DNA from: Gemmatimonadota bacterium
GTDB taxonomy: Bacteria > Gemmatimonadota > Gemmatimonadetes > Longimicrobiales > Gaopeijiaceae
DNA: 44,353 bases
Direction of reading: 5' to 3'
NCBI GenBank assembly: GCA_028874995.1
Contig: JAPPGM010000156.1
Span: 28,763 to 73,115, forward strand
The notes under the pieces are model-generated. The model saw only the letters and a list, made by a program, of their open reading frames with translations, did no database searches and was not told where the DNA came from. Shown here in pieces: positions 17,247 through 25,911 of the stretch; position 1 is the stretch's first letter, and each line of letters opens with the position of its first letter. The position numbers and the translations under genes are program-made.

Positions 17247-18059
17247 ATGTCGCATGATCGGATCGGGGCGCGTTTCGCGGAGTTGGCGGTGGTGGGGAGG
17301 CCGGGATTCATCCCCTACGTTACCGCCGGATACCCCACTTTGGACCACACGCGCGACCTGCTTGCCGGGCTCGCCGAGCTCGGATCCGATGTGATCGAAC
17401 TGGGCGTCCCCTTCAGTGACCCGATGGCCGACGGGCCCACGATCCAGCGCTCCAGCCAGGGGGCGCTCGACGCCGGCACCACGGTGGACGATGTCCTCGG
17501 AGTCCTCGCGGAGTTGCGCGGGGCCAGCGAAGTTCCGGTAGTGATCTTCTCCTACCTGAACCCGCTGTACGCGCGCGGGGTCGAGACCTTCGTGCGCGAG
17601 GCCGCCGAGGCCGGGGCGGACGGAATCCTGCCCACGGACCTTCCTCTCGGGGCCGATCCGGCCCTCGAAACACGGCTGCTGGAGTCCCCGCTGGATTTCG
17701 TCCGGCTGATCGCACCCACCACCGACCCCGCGCGGGTGCGCCAAATCGCGCGATCCAGTCAGGGTTTCGTCTACTTCATCGCCCGCACGGGCGTGACCGG
17801 CGCCCGTGCCGCACTGCGAAACGAACTGGCCCGGGAGGCCGGTGCGGTGCGCGAGGTCTCGCCGGTGCCCGTCGCCGTAGGCTTCGGGGTGTCGACGCCG
17901 GAGCACGCACGCGCGGTCGGTACCGTAGCGGACGCGGCGGTGGTCGGAAGCGCCCTGGTCAACCGTCTCGACGAGGGGGGGGTGGACGGGGCGCTGGCAC
18001 TGGCCGGCGAGCTGCGCGCCGCGCTGGCGGCCTCCCCAAGGTCGGCTGAAGATGGGTAG
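17247..18059 (+). CDS. trpA: Tryptophan synthase alpha chain
   Basis: 270 aa. Cleaves indole-3-glycerol phosphate to indole and G3P and channels indole to TrpB. Motifs: GFIPYVTAGYPT, VIELGVPFSDPMADGPTIQ (catalytic Glu and Asp), DGILPTDLPLG, FVYFIARTGVTGAR and VGFGVSTPEHA. The last eight nt overlap the start of a signal peptidase gene, so trp and secretion genes appear cotranscribed. Confidence 0.96.
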   Translation: MSHDRIGARFAELAVVGRPGFIPYVTAGYPTLDHTRDLLAGLAELGSDVIELGVPFSDPMADGPTIQRSSQGALDAGTTVDDVLGVLAELRGASEVPVVIFSYLNPLYARGVETFVREAAEAGADGILPTDLPLGADPALETRLLESPLDFVRLIAPTTDPARVRQIARSSQGFVYFIARTGVTGARAALRNELAREAGAVREVSPVPVAVGFGVSTPEHARAVGTVADAAVVGSALVNRLDEGGVDGALALAGELRAALAASPRSAEDG

Positions 18060-18855
18060 GCGAAGCAGGGCCGGACGGGGTAGAAAGCCCTCCAGGGCGT
18101 CCCGGAAAGCTGAAAACAGTACCCAATCAGTAAAGAAAAAAAGCGACAAGAAACAGAAGGAGCGCACCCGGCAGTCCCGCCCGGCCCGGTCCCTGTTCGA
18201 GTGGATCAAGTCGATGGCGGTAGCACTGGGCATCGTCCTGATCCTCCGCCTCTTCGTCTTCCAGACCTTCTTCATCGACTCGGGTTCCATGCAGAACACG
18301 CTCCTGGTCGGCGATTTCGTGTACGTCAACCGGCTGGCCATGGGATCCCCCATCCCCTTCACCAACCTCCGCATTCCCGGGTACTCCGAGCCCCGCCGGG
18401 ACGATGTCCTGGTCTTCGATCCTCCCCACGACGACACGCTGACGGTCATCAAGCGCCTCATCGGCATGCCGGGCGACACCCTGGAGATGCGGGTTGGGCA
18501 GCTCTACCTGAACGGCGAGCCCCGCGACGAGCCGTACGCGATCAACGACACTGCGAGCGACAGCTTCGACCCCGACATGCTCTGGCAGCGGGAGATCCTG
18601 CTCGGGGGCCCGCGCGACGACTACCGGCCGACGCGCGACACCTGGGGTCCGCTCGTGATCCCCGAAGGCCGCTACATGGTGCTCGGCGACCATCGCTGGG
18701 ACAGTCTGGATTCCCGGTACTGGGGGCTCCTGGAGCGCTGGCGGTTCCGCGGCCGGGCCGTGTTCATCTACTTCTCGTACGACCGTGGCGCGATGCGGCC
18801 GTTCCCGTGGCTGACCGAGGTCAGGGGGAGCCGGATCGGGGACCGGATTCGCTGA
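18052..18855 (+). CDS. lepB: Signal peptidase I, paralogue 1
   Basis: 267 aa. Removes Sec signal peptides at the periplasmic face. A strongly basic 45-residue N-terminus precedes one transmembrane helix (about 52-72). Catalytic Ser79 lies in IDSGSMQNTL and Lys134 in TVIKRLIGMPGDT. Box E reads GDHRWDSLDSRYWG instead of the common GDNRxxSxDSR, an Asn-to-His change near the active site. ATG at 18052 overlaps the trpA end. A close paralogue lies at 21143-21952, sharing long identical stretches (for example PFTN, RIPGYSEPRR, SRIGDRIR). Confidence 0.95.
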   Translation: MGRRSRAGRGRKPSRASRKAENSTQSVKKKSDKKQKERTRQSRPARSLFEWIKSMAVALGIVLILRLFVFQTFFIDSGSMQNTLLVGDFVYVNRLAMGSPIPFTNLRIPGYSEPRRDDVLVFDPPHDDTLTVIKRLIGMPGDTLEMRVGQLYLNGEPRDEPYAINDTASDSFDPDMLWQREILLGGPRDDYRPTRDTWGPLVIPEGRYMVLGDHRWDSLDSRYWGLLERWRFRGRAVFIYFSYDRGAMRPFPWLTEVRGSRIGDRIR

Positions 18856-18870
18856 GCGGGGCGGCCGGAC

Positions 18871-20475
18871 CTACACCCCCAGCCGCTCCGCCAGCGTCGG
18901 ATCGGGGGCCACGAACACCGTCTTGACGCGGTCGGGGATCACGGCGCCGGGCGGTGCGCCCCGGGGCTTCCGGACCCACTTGCGCCGGGTCCAGTCGACA
19001 GGGACGGTGCCCGAGGATCTGGCGCCCGAGTGATTCGCAGCGAAGACGGCGGCCTCTTCCAGGTCCGCGGCGGGGGGACGCTCGGGACGCGTCCAGCGCA
19101 GGATCACGTGGGCGCCGGCCGCGTGGCGGGCGTGCAGCCAGATGTCCATGGGGCGGGAGTGGCGGAAGGTGAGGTCGTCGTTGTGGCGGGCGCCGCGGCC
19201 GACGCGGATCTCAAGGCCGCCGGAGCTGGTGTGGGAGCGGTAGGGGAGGGCGGGGGACTCGTGGCGCGATCGTGACTGCGGGGACGGTGGGGGGGCGAGG
19301 TCGTCGAGGTCCGCGGCGGAGAGCTCGCCGCGCCGGTGGCGTTCGCGCAGGGCGGCGATGCGCGCGAGTTCCTCCTCGGCCGCGCCGATGCGGTGGGGAA
19401 GCGTGGCCGCGCCCCGTTCGAGGCGGCCGGCCCGGCGGAAGAGTGCGTTGGCGTAATCCTGCGGTCTCTGCCGCCGGTCCAGCCGAATGACGCGGCGGCC
19501 GCCATCGAAGCCGGACAGCGTGACCTGCTCCGCCCCCGGCTCGATCAGGTGGAGCGAGGAGAGGATGAGGGCGCCCTCCTCGCGCAGCCGGCCGGCCTCG
19601 GCCGTCTTCTCCAGGTGGACGCGGAGGCGCTTGAGCTTCCTCTTCAGGCGGCGGGACTCGGCGGTGAGCAGGCGGGCGGTGTATCCGGCGGCGCGCGCGT
19701 GCGCATCATCCCCCGCGGCCCTGACCTTGGCCAACGCTTCGAGCAGGCTCTCGACCGCCTCGCCGCGGCCACCCGGCAGACGCCACGGATACGGCTGCAG
19801 CCCGGAACCAAGGTGGTGAAGGTGCGGGGAGACTTCTTCGCCGGACGCCATGCGGCGCCACAGCCGGAATCCCTCCGCCCGCCCGGGCGCCCCCAGGAGC
19901 GCCTCCACATTGAGCCCCGACGCATGCGCCACGTTCGCTAGGAGCGCCGCTCGCGCATCCCCCCCGTCCAACCCCTCCAGCAACCGCCGCCACCCCGCCT
20001 CGTCCACCTCGCGCCTCGTCCGGTCCGGCGTCCCCCCTCCCGGCCCCACCCACGGCTGCCCCACCGGCAGCGACCGCCCCTTCACCCTCCTCAACCGCTT
20101 CCGCACCCGCAGGTCCGGCCCGTCGGCCAGGATCGCGTTCCGGCGGTTGGTCGCGAGCTCCAGGATCAGCGCCGGATTCGGCTTCCTGCCGCGCACCCGG
20201 CGGAGGCGCAGCACAAGCACGCGCTCGTCCCACACGGCCTCCACGCCGGTCAGGACGGCGGGGAGCGGCTCGGCGTGCCCCTCCGGCTCCGTCGGCGGCT
20301 CCACCGCCACCACCCCACTGCGCGGCGACAGGTCCGCCACCAGCGTCGCGTCCCGGAAGTACACGACCACCTCCCGGTCCTCCCGGCGAAACGCGATCGC
20401 CCTTGCCCGCGAGCCGTGCAGCCGCGCGCGCACTTCGGCGGCGACCGCGCGGGTGAGACAGGGATCCCAGATCAT
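18871..20475 (-). CDS. NFACT/RqcH-family ribosome quality control protein
   Basis: 534 aa from ATG 20475. Family members bind stalled 50S-peptidyl-tRNA and direct alanine tailing of nascent chains (RqcH), or were described as fibronectin-binding proteins. N-terminal NFACT-N starts MIWDPCLTRAVAAEVRARLHG; a basic helical middle is followed by the C-terminal NFACT-R domain with ARHNDDLTFRHSRPMDIWLHAR, GAHVIL and RSSGTVPVDWTRRKWVRKP. Start choice rests on the family N-terminus; the frame stays open to 20619. The ATG lacks a separated Shine-Dalgarno and overlaps the stop of a nine-codon upstream ORF. Convergent with lepB paralogue 1 (15-nt gap). Confidence 0.88.
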   Translation of the reverse strand: MIWDPCLTRAVAAEVRARLHGSRARAIAFRREDREVVVYFRDATLVADLSPRSGVVAVEPPTEPEGHAEPLPAVLTGVEAVWDERVLVLRLRRVRGRKPNPALILELATNRRNAILADGPDLRVRKRLRRVKGRSLPVGQPWVGPGGGTPDRTRREVDEAGWRRLLEGLDGGDARAALLANVAHASGLNVEALLGAPGRAEGFRLWRRMASGEEVSPHLHHLGSGLQPYPWRLPGGRGEAVESLLEALAKVRAAGDDAHARAAGYTARLLTAESRRLKRKLKRLRVHLEKTAEAGRLREEGALILSSLHLIEPGAEQVTLSGFDGGRRVIRLDRRQRPQDYANALFRRAGRLERGAATLPHRIGAAEEELARIAALRERHRRGELSAADLDDLAPPPSPQSRSRHESPALPYRSHTSSGGLEIRVGRGARHNDDLTFRHSRPMDIWLHARHAAGAHVILRWTRPERPPAADLEEAAVFAANHSGARSSGTVPVDWTRRKWVRKPRGAPPGAVIPDRVKTVFVAPDPTLAERLGV

Positions 20476-20501
20476 CCTGCCAGCGCGTTGTGACTTGTCA
20501 T
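20472..20501 (-). CDS. Nine-codon upstream ORF before the RqcH-like gene
   Basis: ATG at 20501 has an excellent GGAGGT five to six nt upstream; the peptide would be MTSHNALAG and its TGA overlaps the ATG of the NFACT gene (ATGA at 20475-20472). The main gene has no comparable ribosome binding site, so it may depend on re-initiation after this short ORF. The peptide itself may have no function; it may be chance. Confidence 0.4.
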   Translation of the reverse strand: MTSHNALAG

Positions 20502-20650
20502 GTGCCACCTCCGGACTTCCGCCGGGCCGCGGAGTCCCTCCCGGATCAACGCCCGCCGGATTGGTTACCTTTCTGACGCCGGGTCGTTCGCTCCCGCCGC
20601 GTACCCGGGCCCGTGTCATTCAATTGTCAACGGTCGGTAGCGGATTGTCG

Positions 20651-21139
20651 ATGCGCCGTTTCCTCAAACCACTGCTCCTGCTTTCCGCCGCGACGGCGAT
20701 GGTGCTGCTCCTCGCGTCCACAGTGGGGCAATGGATTCCCGTTGACACCACCCCGGCCGGCCCAATCCTCTCCCCCGGGACCGCGCGCGTCACGGTCGAG
20801 GTGCGCAACGCGGGGGGAGTCGAGGGGATGGCGCGCACGGCGACCGATTTCCTCCGAAGCGCGGGCTTCGACGTGGTGGGCATCGGCAACGCCGCCCGTT
20901 TCGACCAGACGGCCTCGGTGGTGATCGATCGCGTGGGCCGGCCGGAAACCGCGGCCGGTGTGGCGGATGTGCTGGGAATCGACAGCGTGAGAAGCGAGCC
21001 GGATCCAAACCTCTTCGTCGACGTGACCGTACGGTTGGGTTCGGGCTGGTTGGCTCCGCGGAAGGCGGAACCGATCCGCGAGAATCCGGCCCTCGAACGG
21101 GAACGGCGGCCGGGACCGGACAAGGGAAACAGAGACTGA
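20651..21139 (+). CDS. LytR C-terminal-domain (LytR_C) protein, membrane anchored
   Basis: 162 aa from ATG 20651. One hydrophobic helix (about 6-26) anchors a soluble domain that matches LytR_C: RVTVEVRNAGGVEGMARTATDFLRS, then GFDVVGIGNAARFDQT, a VVIDRVGRPETA strand and a closing DVTVRLG. The family often accompanies cell-wall enzymes, but no LCP catalytic domain is present here. lepB paralogue 2 starts three nt after the stop. Role unknown. Confidence 0.82.
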   Translation: MRRFLKPLLLLSAATAMVLLLASTVGQWIPVDTTPAGPILSPGTARVTVEVRNAGGVEGMARTATDFLRSAGFDVVGIGNAARFDQTASVVIDRVGRPETAAGVADVLGIDSVRSEPDPNLFVDVTVRLGSGWLAPRKAEPIRENPALERERRPGPDKGNRD

Positions 21140-21142
21140 CAC

Positions 21143-21952
21143 ATGGGCAGACGGCGCACCGGGAAGAGTAGGAAGGGCTCCGCCGGGAGAGGGCGGGAAG
21201 CCAGGGCACGCAAGGCGGCAACGAAGACGGACGGTGCCGGCGGCGACCGGAAGAGCAGGAAGCGCGGTGGTCGCGGGGAGCACTCCGGGACGCGGGAATG
21301 GCTGAAGGCGTTCATGCTCGCGGTCGTTCTCTTCTTCGTCCTTCGCCTCTTCGTCATCCAGACCTTCGTCATTACCTCCGGGTCGATGGAGAACACCCTT
21401 CTGGTGGGTGACTTCCTGGTGGTGAACCGGGCCGCGATCGGTTCCCGCGTACCCTTTACCAACATCCGCATTCCCGGCTACTCGGAACCCCGGCGCGGCG
21501 ACGTCCTGGTCTTCGACCCCCATCATGAGGAGAACATGACGCTGGTCAAGCGGCTGGTCGGGCTGCCGGGCGATACGCTGGAGATGCGCGACAAGGTTCT
21601 GTACCTCAATGGCGAGCCCCAGGACGAGCCGTACGCGGTCACGACCCGCGCCCCCGACAGCCCGGATCCGATCATGCAGTGGCAGCGCGAATACCTGGTC
21701 GGGGGCCCGCGAGACGACTACCGTCCGACGCGCGACAACTGGGGCCCGATCGCCATACCGTCCGGCTACCACTTCATGCTGGGCGACAATCGCGATTCGA
21801 GCCTCGATTCACGCTATTGGGGATTGCTCGAAGGGTGGCGCTTCGAGGGCCGCGCGGTGGCCATCTACTTCTCCTACAACCGGGGGTCGGCGCGGCCGTT
21901 TCCCTGGATCCGCGAGATCCGGAGGAGCCGTATCGGGGACCGGATCCGGTAG
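21143..21952 (+). CDS. lepB: Signal peptidase I, paralogue 2
   Basis: 269 aa. Same architecture as paralogue 1: a basic N-terminus of about 50 residues, one transmembrane helix (55-76), Ser81 in ITSGSMENTLLVGD, Lys136 in TLVKRLVGLPGDT, and an intact box E GDNRDSSLDSRYWG. The canonical box E suggests that this is the fully standard enzyme of the pair. The two genes are about 3 kb apart with an NFACT gene and a LytR_C gene between them, indicating a local duplication. Confidence 0.96.
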   Translation: MGRRRTGKSRKGSAGRGREARARKAATKTDGAGGDRKSRKRGGRGEHSGTREWLKAFMLAVVLFFVLRLFVIQTFVITSGSMENTLLVGDFLVVNRAAIGSRVPFTNIRIPGYSEPRRGDVLVFDPHHEENMTLVKRLVGLPGDTLEMRDKVLYLNGEPQDEPYAVTTRAPDSPDPIMQWQREYLVGGPRDDYRPTRDNWGPIAIPSGYHFMLGDNRDSSLDSRYWGLLEGWRFEGRAVAIYFSYNRGSARPFPWIREIRRSRIGDRIR

Positions 21953-22150
21953 GTTCGGGGACGCGACATCGCGACCGCCGGTAGTAGGAAATGTCCAGCG
22001 GGACGCTATGGGGGTGGAGGCGGCACTTGCGGAGCCCGGCCGGTCGGGCACACCCGCCCGGGTGGTTCCGGGATTCCAGACCGGGATCCGTCATTTGCAG
22101 CAATGGGACGGTCACCGTTGAAACACACCCGCACAACCTGGAGGATCATC

Positions 22151-22855
22151 ATGACACGCCTTCTCACGATCTCGTTGGCGCTGGCTCTCATGCTCGCCGG
22201 CCCGGCCTCCCTCTCCGCGCAGAGCACGGTCGACCTCCGCTTCGGGGTGACCAAGGGGACCATCGCTGCGGGAAGCCTGAACGAACTCGAACAGGTGCCG
22301 CGCACGGGCTTCACGGCGGGGCTGGCCGCGACGGTTCCGTTGGCCGGGCGGTTCGGCGTGCGGCTGGGTCTGAACTACGCAGGCAGGGGCACCACCTACG
22401 GGTTGAGCAGCAGCGCGGTGGGGCGGGCGGGTCCAAGCGAGATCCCGGGCACGCTCACCTACCGGCGCGACTACATCGAAGTCTCGGCGCTGGCACGGGC
22501 GATGCTCTTCGGGGGTGGACGGGCTTCGCTGTACGGACTTGCGGGGCCGGCGCTGGCCTTCAACCGGAGGTGCAACGTGGACTTCCGGGCCCCGACCGGG
22601 CCGAGTTCAAGTTGGGGCACGAGCTGGGGTCGATGCGAAATCCCCGTCAACCGAAGCACCCGCATTCAACTGGAGGAAGGAGCCGACTTCGGCGGCATCG
22701 CCGGGATCGGAGCCGATGTCGAGGCCTGGGACGTGCGGTTCTCGCTGGAGGTCCTCTACTACCTGGGTCTCACCTCTGACAACCACGGCGGCGGCGAAGC
22801 CGTGCGGCATCGCGTGCGGACCGTTCAGTTCGGGTTTTCGCTGCCCTTCGGATAG
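22151..22855 (+). CDS. Outer-membrane beta-barrel protein
   Basis: 234 aa. ATG 22151 has GGAGG ten nt upstream. Residues 1-23 form a signal peptide ending SLSAQ. The rest shows alternating polar/hydrophobic strands (VDLRFGVTKG, FTAGLAATVPL, FGVRLGLNYAGRG) and ends in VQFGFSLPFG, as in small porin-like barrels. Cys-containing segment NRRCNVDF and GRCEIPV could form a disulfide loop. Its end overlaps the convergent rlmN gene by 31 nt. No specific ligand can be named. Confidence 0.8.
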   Translation: MTRLLTISLALALMLAGPASLSAQSTVDLRFGVTKGTIAAGSLNELEQVPRTGFTAGLAATVPLAGRFGVRLGLNYAGRGTTYGLSSSAVGRAGPSEIPGTLTYRRDYIEVSALARAMLFGGGRASLYGLAGPALAFNRRCNVDFRAPTGPSSSWGTSWGRCEIPVNRSTRIQLEEGADFGGIAGIGADVEAWDVRFSLEVLYYLGLTSDNHGGGEAVRHRVRTVQFGFSLPFG

Positions 22856-23988
22856 TGGCCCGAGGACGACCCTCCGCCGGCACGCGGGCGGTTGGGTATC
22901 CGTCCCGGATGATCCTGCCCACGTGCGGAGGCGGTCCGTCCCAACCGCTTGGCCCGCAGCTGGCCGCACGCCGCGTCGATGTCCCGCCCCCGGGGCTCCC
23001 GGACGGCCGAGGGCACTCCCGCCGCCTCCAGCCGCTCGCTGAACTCCCGCACCCGTGACGGCCGGCTCGGCTGCCACTCGACATAGGGGATGGGATTGAA
23101 GGGGATGAGGTTCACGAAGGCCTGCACGCGGTTGGCCAGATCGGCCAGCGGCGCGATCAGGGCCGGATCGTCGTTCACGTTCCGGATCATGGTGTACTCG
23201 AAGGTGATGCGGCGGCCGCCCTTCCGGTTGAACGCCTCGAGCGCCTCGATGAGCTGGTCCAGCGGGTAGCGCCTTTCCAGGGGGATCAGTTCGGCCCTCA
23301 GCTCGGTGACCGGGGCGTGCAGCGACAGCGCCAGGCGGAACTGTTCGGGCCGTTCGGCGAGCTCCGCGATCCCCGGTATTACCCCAACGGTCGAAACGGT
23401 AATACGCCGTGCGCCGATGCCGTACCCCGCGTTGAGGATGGTCAGGGCGGGGAAGACGGCCTTGCGGTTGGCCAGGGGTTCGCCCATCCCCATGAACACC
23501 ACGTTCGTGACGGGGCCGCGGCCGTGCTCGGCGGCCCAGCGCGCCGAGGCCCGGTACTGGCCGGCGATCTCCGCGGGCGAAAGCTGGCGGCCGAAGCCGG
23601 ACCAGCCGGTGGCGCAGAAGCGGCACCTGAGCGCGCAGCCGGCCTGCGACGAGATGCAGAGCGTGAGACGATGCCGCGTGGGGATCAGGACGCTCTCGAC
23701 GACTTCGCCCCCGCGCAGGGCCCACAGGTGCTTGACCGTGCCGTCGGCGGACTCCGAGACGGTATCGACCGCGGGTTCGTCAAGGCGGAAGGCGTTGCTC
23801 AGCGCGTCCCGTTCGCTCACCGGCAGGTTGGTCATGTCGCCGAAGGAGCGAGCGTCGCTCCGGAAGAGCCACTCTTCGACCTGACGGGCGCGGTAGCCTG
23901 GCTGGCCGCGCAGGGTGAAGTGCTCCGCCAGCACGTCTTGCAGTTGCGGCGGAGTCATCCCCAGGAGGTTGGGGCGGTCGGGGTTCAT
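22825..23988 (-). CDS. rlmN: Dual-specificity 23S rRNA/tRNA adenine-C2 methyltransferase RlmN
   Basis: 387 aa radical SAM enzyme methylating A2503 of 23S rRNA and A37 of some tRNAs. The cluster motif is CALRCRFC; SSQAGCALRCRFCATG, GMGEPLANRKAVFPAL, ALSLHAP, FEYTMI and VNLIPFNPI are typical. The methyl-accepting Cys lies in GRDIDAACGQL. Diverges from aspS. The C-terminal 40 residues are Arg/Gly/Pro-rich and overlap the end of the barrel gene, longer than usual. A GTATTACC/GGTAATAC inverted repeat lies inside the coding sequence at 23376-23405. Confidence 0.95.
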   Translation of the reverse strand: MNPDRPNLLGMTPPQLQDVLAEHFTLRGQPGYRARQVEEWLFRSDARSFGDMTNLPVSERDALSNAFRLDEPAVDTVSESADGTVKHLWALRGGEVVESVLIPTRHRLTLCISSQAGCALRCRFCATGWSGFGRQLSPAEIAGQYRASARWAAEHGRGPVTNVVFMGMGEPLANRKAVFPALTILNAGYGIGARRITVSTVGVIPGIAELAERPEQFRLALSLHAPVTELRAELIPLERRYPLDQLIEALEAFNRKGGRRITFEYTMIRNVNDDPALIAPLADLANRVQAFVNLIPFNPIPYVEWQPSRPSRVREFSERLEAAGVPSAVREPRGRDIDAACGQLRAKRLGRTASARGQDHPGRIPNRPRAGGGSSSGHYPKGSENPN

Positions 23989-24128
23989 GGTGTGGGCGCC
24001 TGATGCTCAGGGATTCTGTCCACGGGCGTTACAGCGCGTGGGCTGTTAAGTTTACCGCGAGAACACGACCGGCGCCGCCAGTGACCGCCGTCGGCCGGTA
24101 ACCCCCATGGCCAACCGGAGACGGCCAG

Positions 24129-25907
24129 TTGCCGACAACCGAAACGACTGCGACCACCATGCGCACCACCGCGGCCGGTTGCGTCACGCTCGACGCCGCG
24201 GGCCGGGAGGTTCGGGTCGCCGGGTGGGTGCACCGCAGGCGTGACCTCGGCGGGCTGATGTTCATCGACCTGCGCGACCGGTCGGGGATCGTACAGGTAT
24301 CGGCCGGGCCGGACTGGTCCTCCCCGGAGACGCTGGAGACGGTGCGCGGACTCGGTCCCGAGGATGTGATTGCGGTGCGCGGCGTCGTCAACCCGCGGCC
24401 GGAGGGAGCGCGCAATCCCGACATGGCCACTGGGGACGTGGAGATCCAGGCCACCGAACTGGAGGTCCTGAACAAGGCCCGCACGCCGGAGATCCCCGTC
24501 TACCTTCCCCCCGAAGAGGAACTGCCCTCGGAGAAGCTGCGCCTGCGCCACCGCGTCCTCGACCTGCGCCGCCGCGATCTTCAGTCGAGGCTGGCGCTGC
24601 GCCACCGCCTGATGCTGGCGGTTCGGAACTACTTCGACCGGCAGGGCTTCCTGGAGATCGAGACGCCGATCCTGACCAAGCCCACCCCCGAGGGCGCGCG
24701 CGATTTCCTGGTTCCGAGCCGGGTGCACCGGGGCGAGTTCTTCGCGCTGCCGCAGAGCCCGCAGATCTACAAGCAGCTGCTCATGATCGCAGGCTTCGAC
24801 CGCTACATGCAGATCGCGCGCTGCTTTCGCGACGAGGATCTGCGCGCGGACCGCCAGCCCGAGTTCACCCAGATCGATGTCGAGGCGTCGTTCGTCGAGC
24901 CGGAGGACATCTACGGGTGGTGCGAAGGACTCATGATCGAGCTGGCGGAAGTGGCGGGGATCGAGGCGCGCACGCCCTTCCCGCGACTGGCCTACCACGA
25001 GGCCATGGAGCGCTTCGGGTGCGACCGGCCCGACCTGCGCTACGATCTCGAAATCCGCGACTTCACCGCAGTGCTGGGCGAGCTGGAGTCGAACATTTTG
25101 CGGGGAGCGGTCGCCGGTGGGGGGCGGATCCGCGGGTTCGGCCTCGTTGGGGGCACCCGACTTTCCCGGAAACAGATCGTCGCCATCGAGGCGGCGGCCA
25201 GGGCGGCCGGCGCACCAGGCCTCCTCTGGGCCAAGATCACCGAAGACGGCGCCACGGGTCCCCTGGGCCGGTTCTTCCGGAACGATACCCGCACCCGGCT
25301 CGGCCTGGCCGCGGGCGACCTCCTCGTCACGGCCGCCGGACCGGACCGCACCACATCTCCCGCCCTGGACGCCACCCGCGGCGCCGCCATCGAGGCCCTC
25401 GCGCTGCCCCGCACCACCGAGCACGCGTGGCTGTGGGTCACCGGCTTCCCGGTCTTCGAACAGACCGACGACGGATCGCTGGCGCCCAACCACCACCCCT
25501 TCGTGCAACCTCACCCTGCAGACGCGCATCTCCTTGATTCGGAACCGCTTGCGGTGCGTGGTCTCGCGTACGATCTCGTCTACAACGGAACCGAACTGGG
25601 GTCCGGCAGCATCCGCATGCACGACGCGGCCCTGCAGACCCGCATCCTCTCCCTGCTGGGGATGGAGGAGGACGAGATCACGGCCAGGTTCGGCTTCCTC
25701 ATCCGGGCGCTGGGTTCGGGGGCTCCGCCGCACGGAGGCATCGCGCTGGGGGTGGACCGGCTCGTCTCCTGCTTCTCTGGAGGCGGCAGCCTGCGCGACG
25801 TGATCGCGTTTCCCAAGACGACGGCGGCGCGGGCCAGTTTCGAGGGGGCGCCGACTCCCGTAGTGGCCGCGGAGTTGGCCGCGCTCGGGATCTCGGTGGA
25901 GGATTAG
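24129..25907 (+). CDS. aspS: Aspartyl-tRNA synthetase, bacterial type
   Basis: 592 aa. Class II synthetase. OB-fold anticodon domain with VRVAGWVHRRRDLGGLMFIDLRDRSG; catalytic motifs include SPQIYKQLLMIAGFDRY, motif 2 FRDEDLRADRQPEFTQID and motif 3 GIALGVDRLV; a GAD insert lies at about 300-420. I list the TTG at 24129 (GGAG eight nt upstream), but the ATG at 24159 gives the conserved MRTT start and may be the true one. Whether it also charges tRNA-Asn cannot be told from this. First of the aspS-phoH-pgpH-ybeY-mgtE block. Confidence 0.95.
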   Translation: MPTTETTATTMRTTAAGCVTLDAAGREVRVAGWVHRRRDLGGLMFIDLRDRSGIVQVSAGPDWSSPETLETVRGLGPEDVIAVRGVVNPRPEGARNPDMATGDVEIQATELEVLNKARTPEIPVYLPPEEELPSEKLRLRHRVLDLRRRDLQSRLALRHRLMLAVRNYFDRQGFLEIETPILTKPTPEGARDFLVPSRVHRGEFFALPQSPQIYKQLLMIAGFDRYMQIARCFRDEDLRADRQPEFTQIDVEASFVEPEDIYGWCEGLMIELAEVAGIEARTPFPRLAYHEAMERFGCDRPDLRYDLEIRDFTAVLGELESNILRGAVAGGGRIRGFGLVGGTRLSRKQIVAIEAAARAAGAPGLLWAKITEDGATGPLGRFFRNDTRTRLGLAAGDLLVTAAGPDRTTSPALDATRGAAIEALALPRTTEHAWLWVTGFPVFEQTDDGSLAPNHHPFVQPHPADAHLLDSEPLAVRGLAYDLVYNGTELGSGSIRMHDAALQTRILSLLGMEEDEITARFGFLIRALGSGAPPHGGIALGVDRLVSCFSGGGSLRDVIAFPKTTAARASFEGAPTPVVAAELAALGISVED

Positions 25908-25911
25908 ACGG

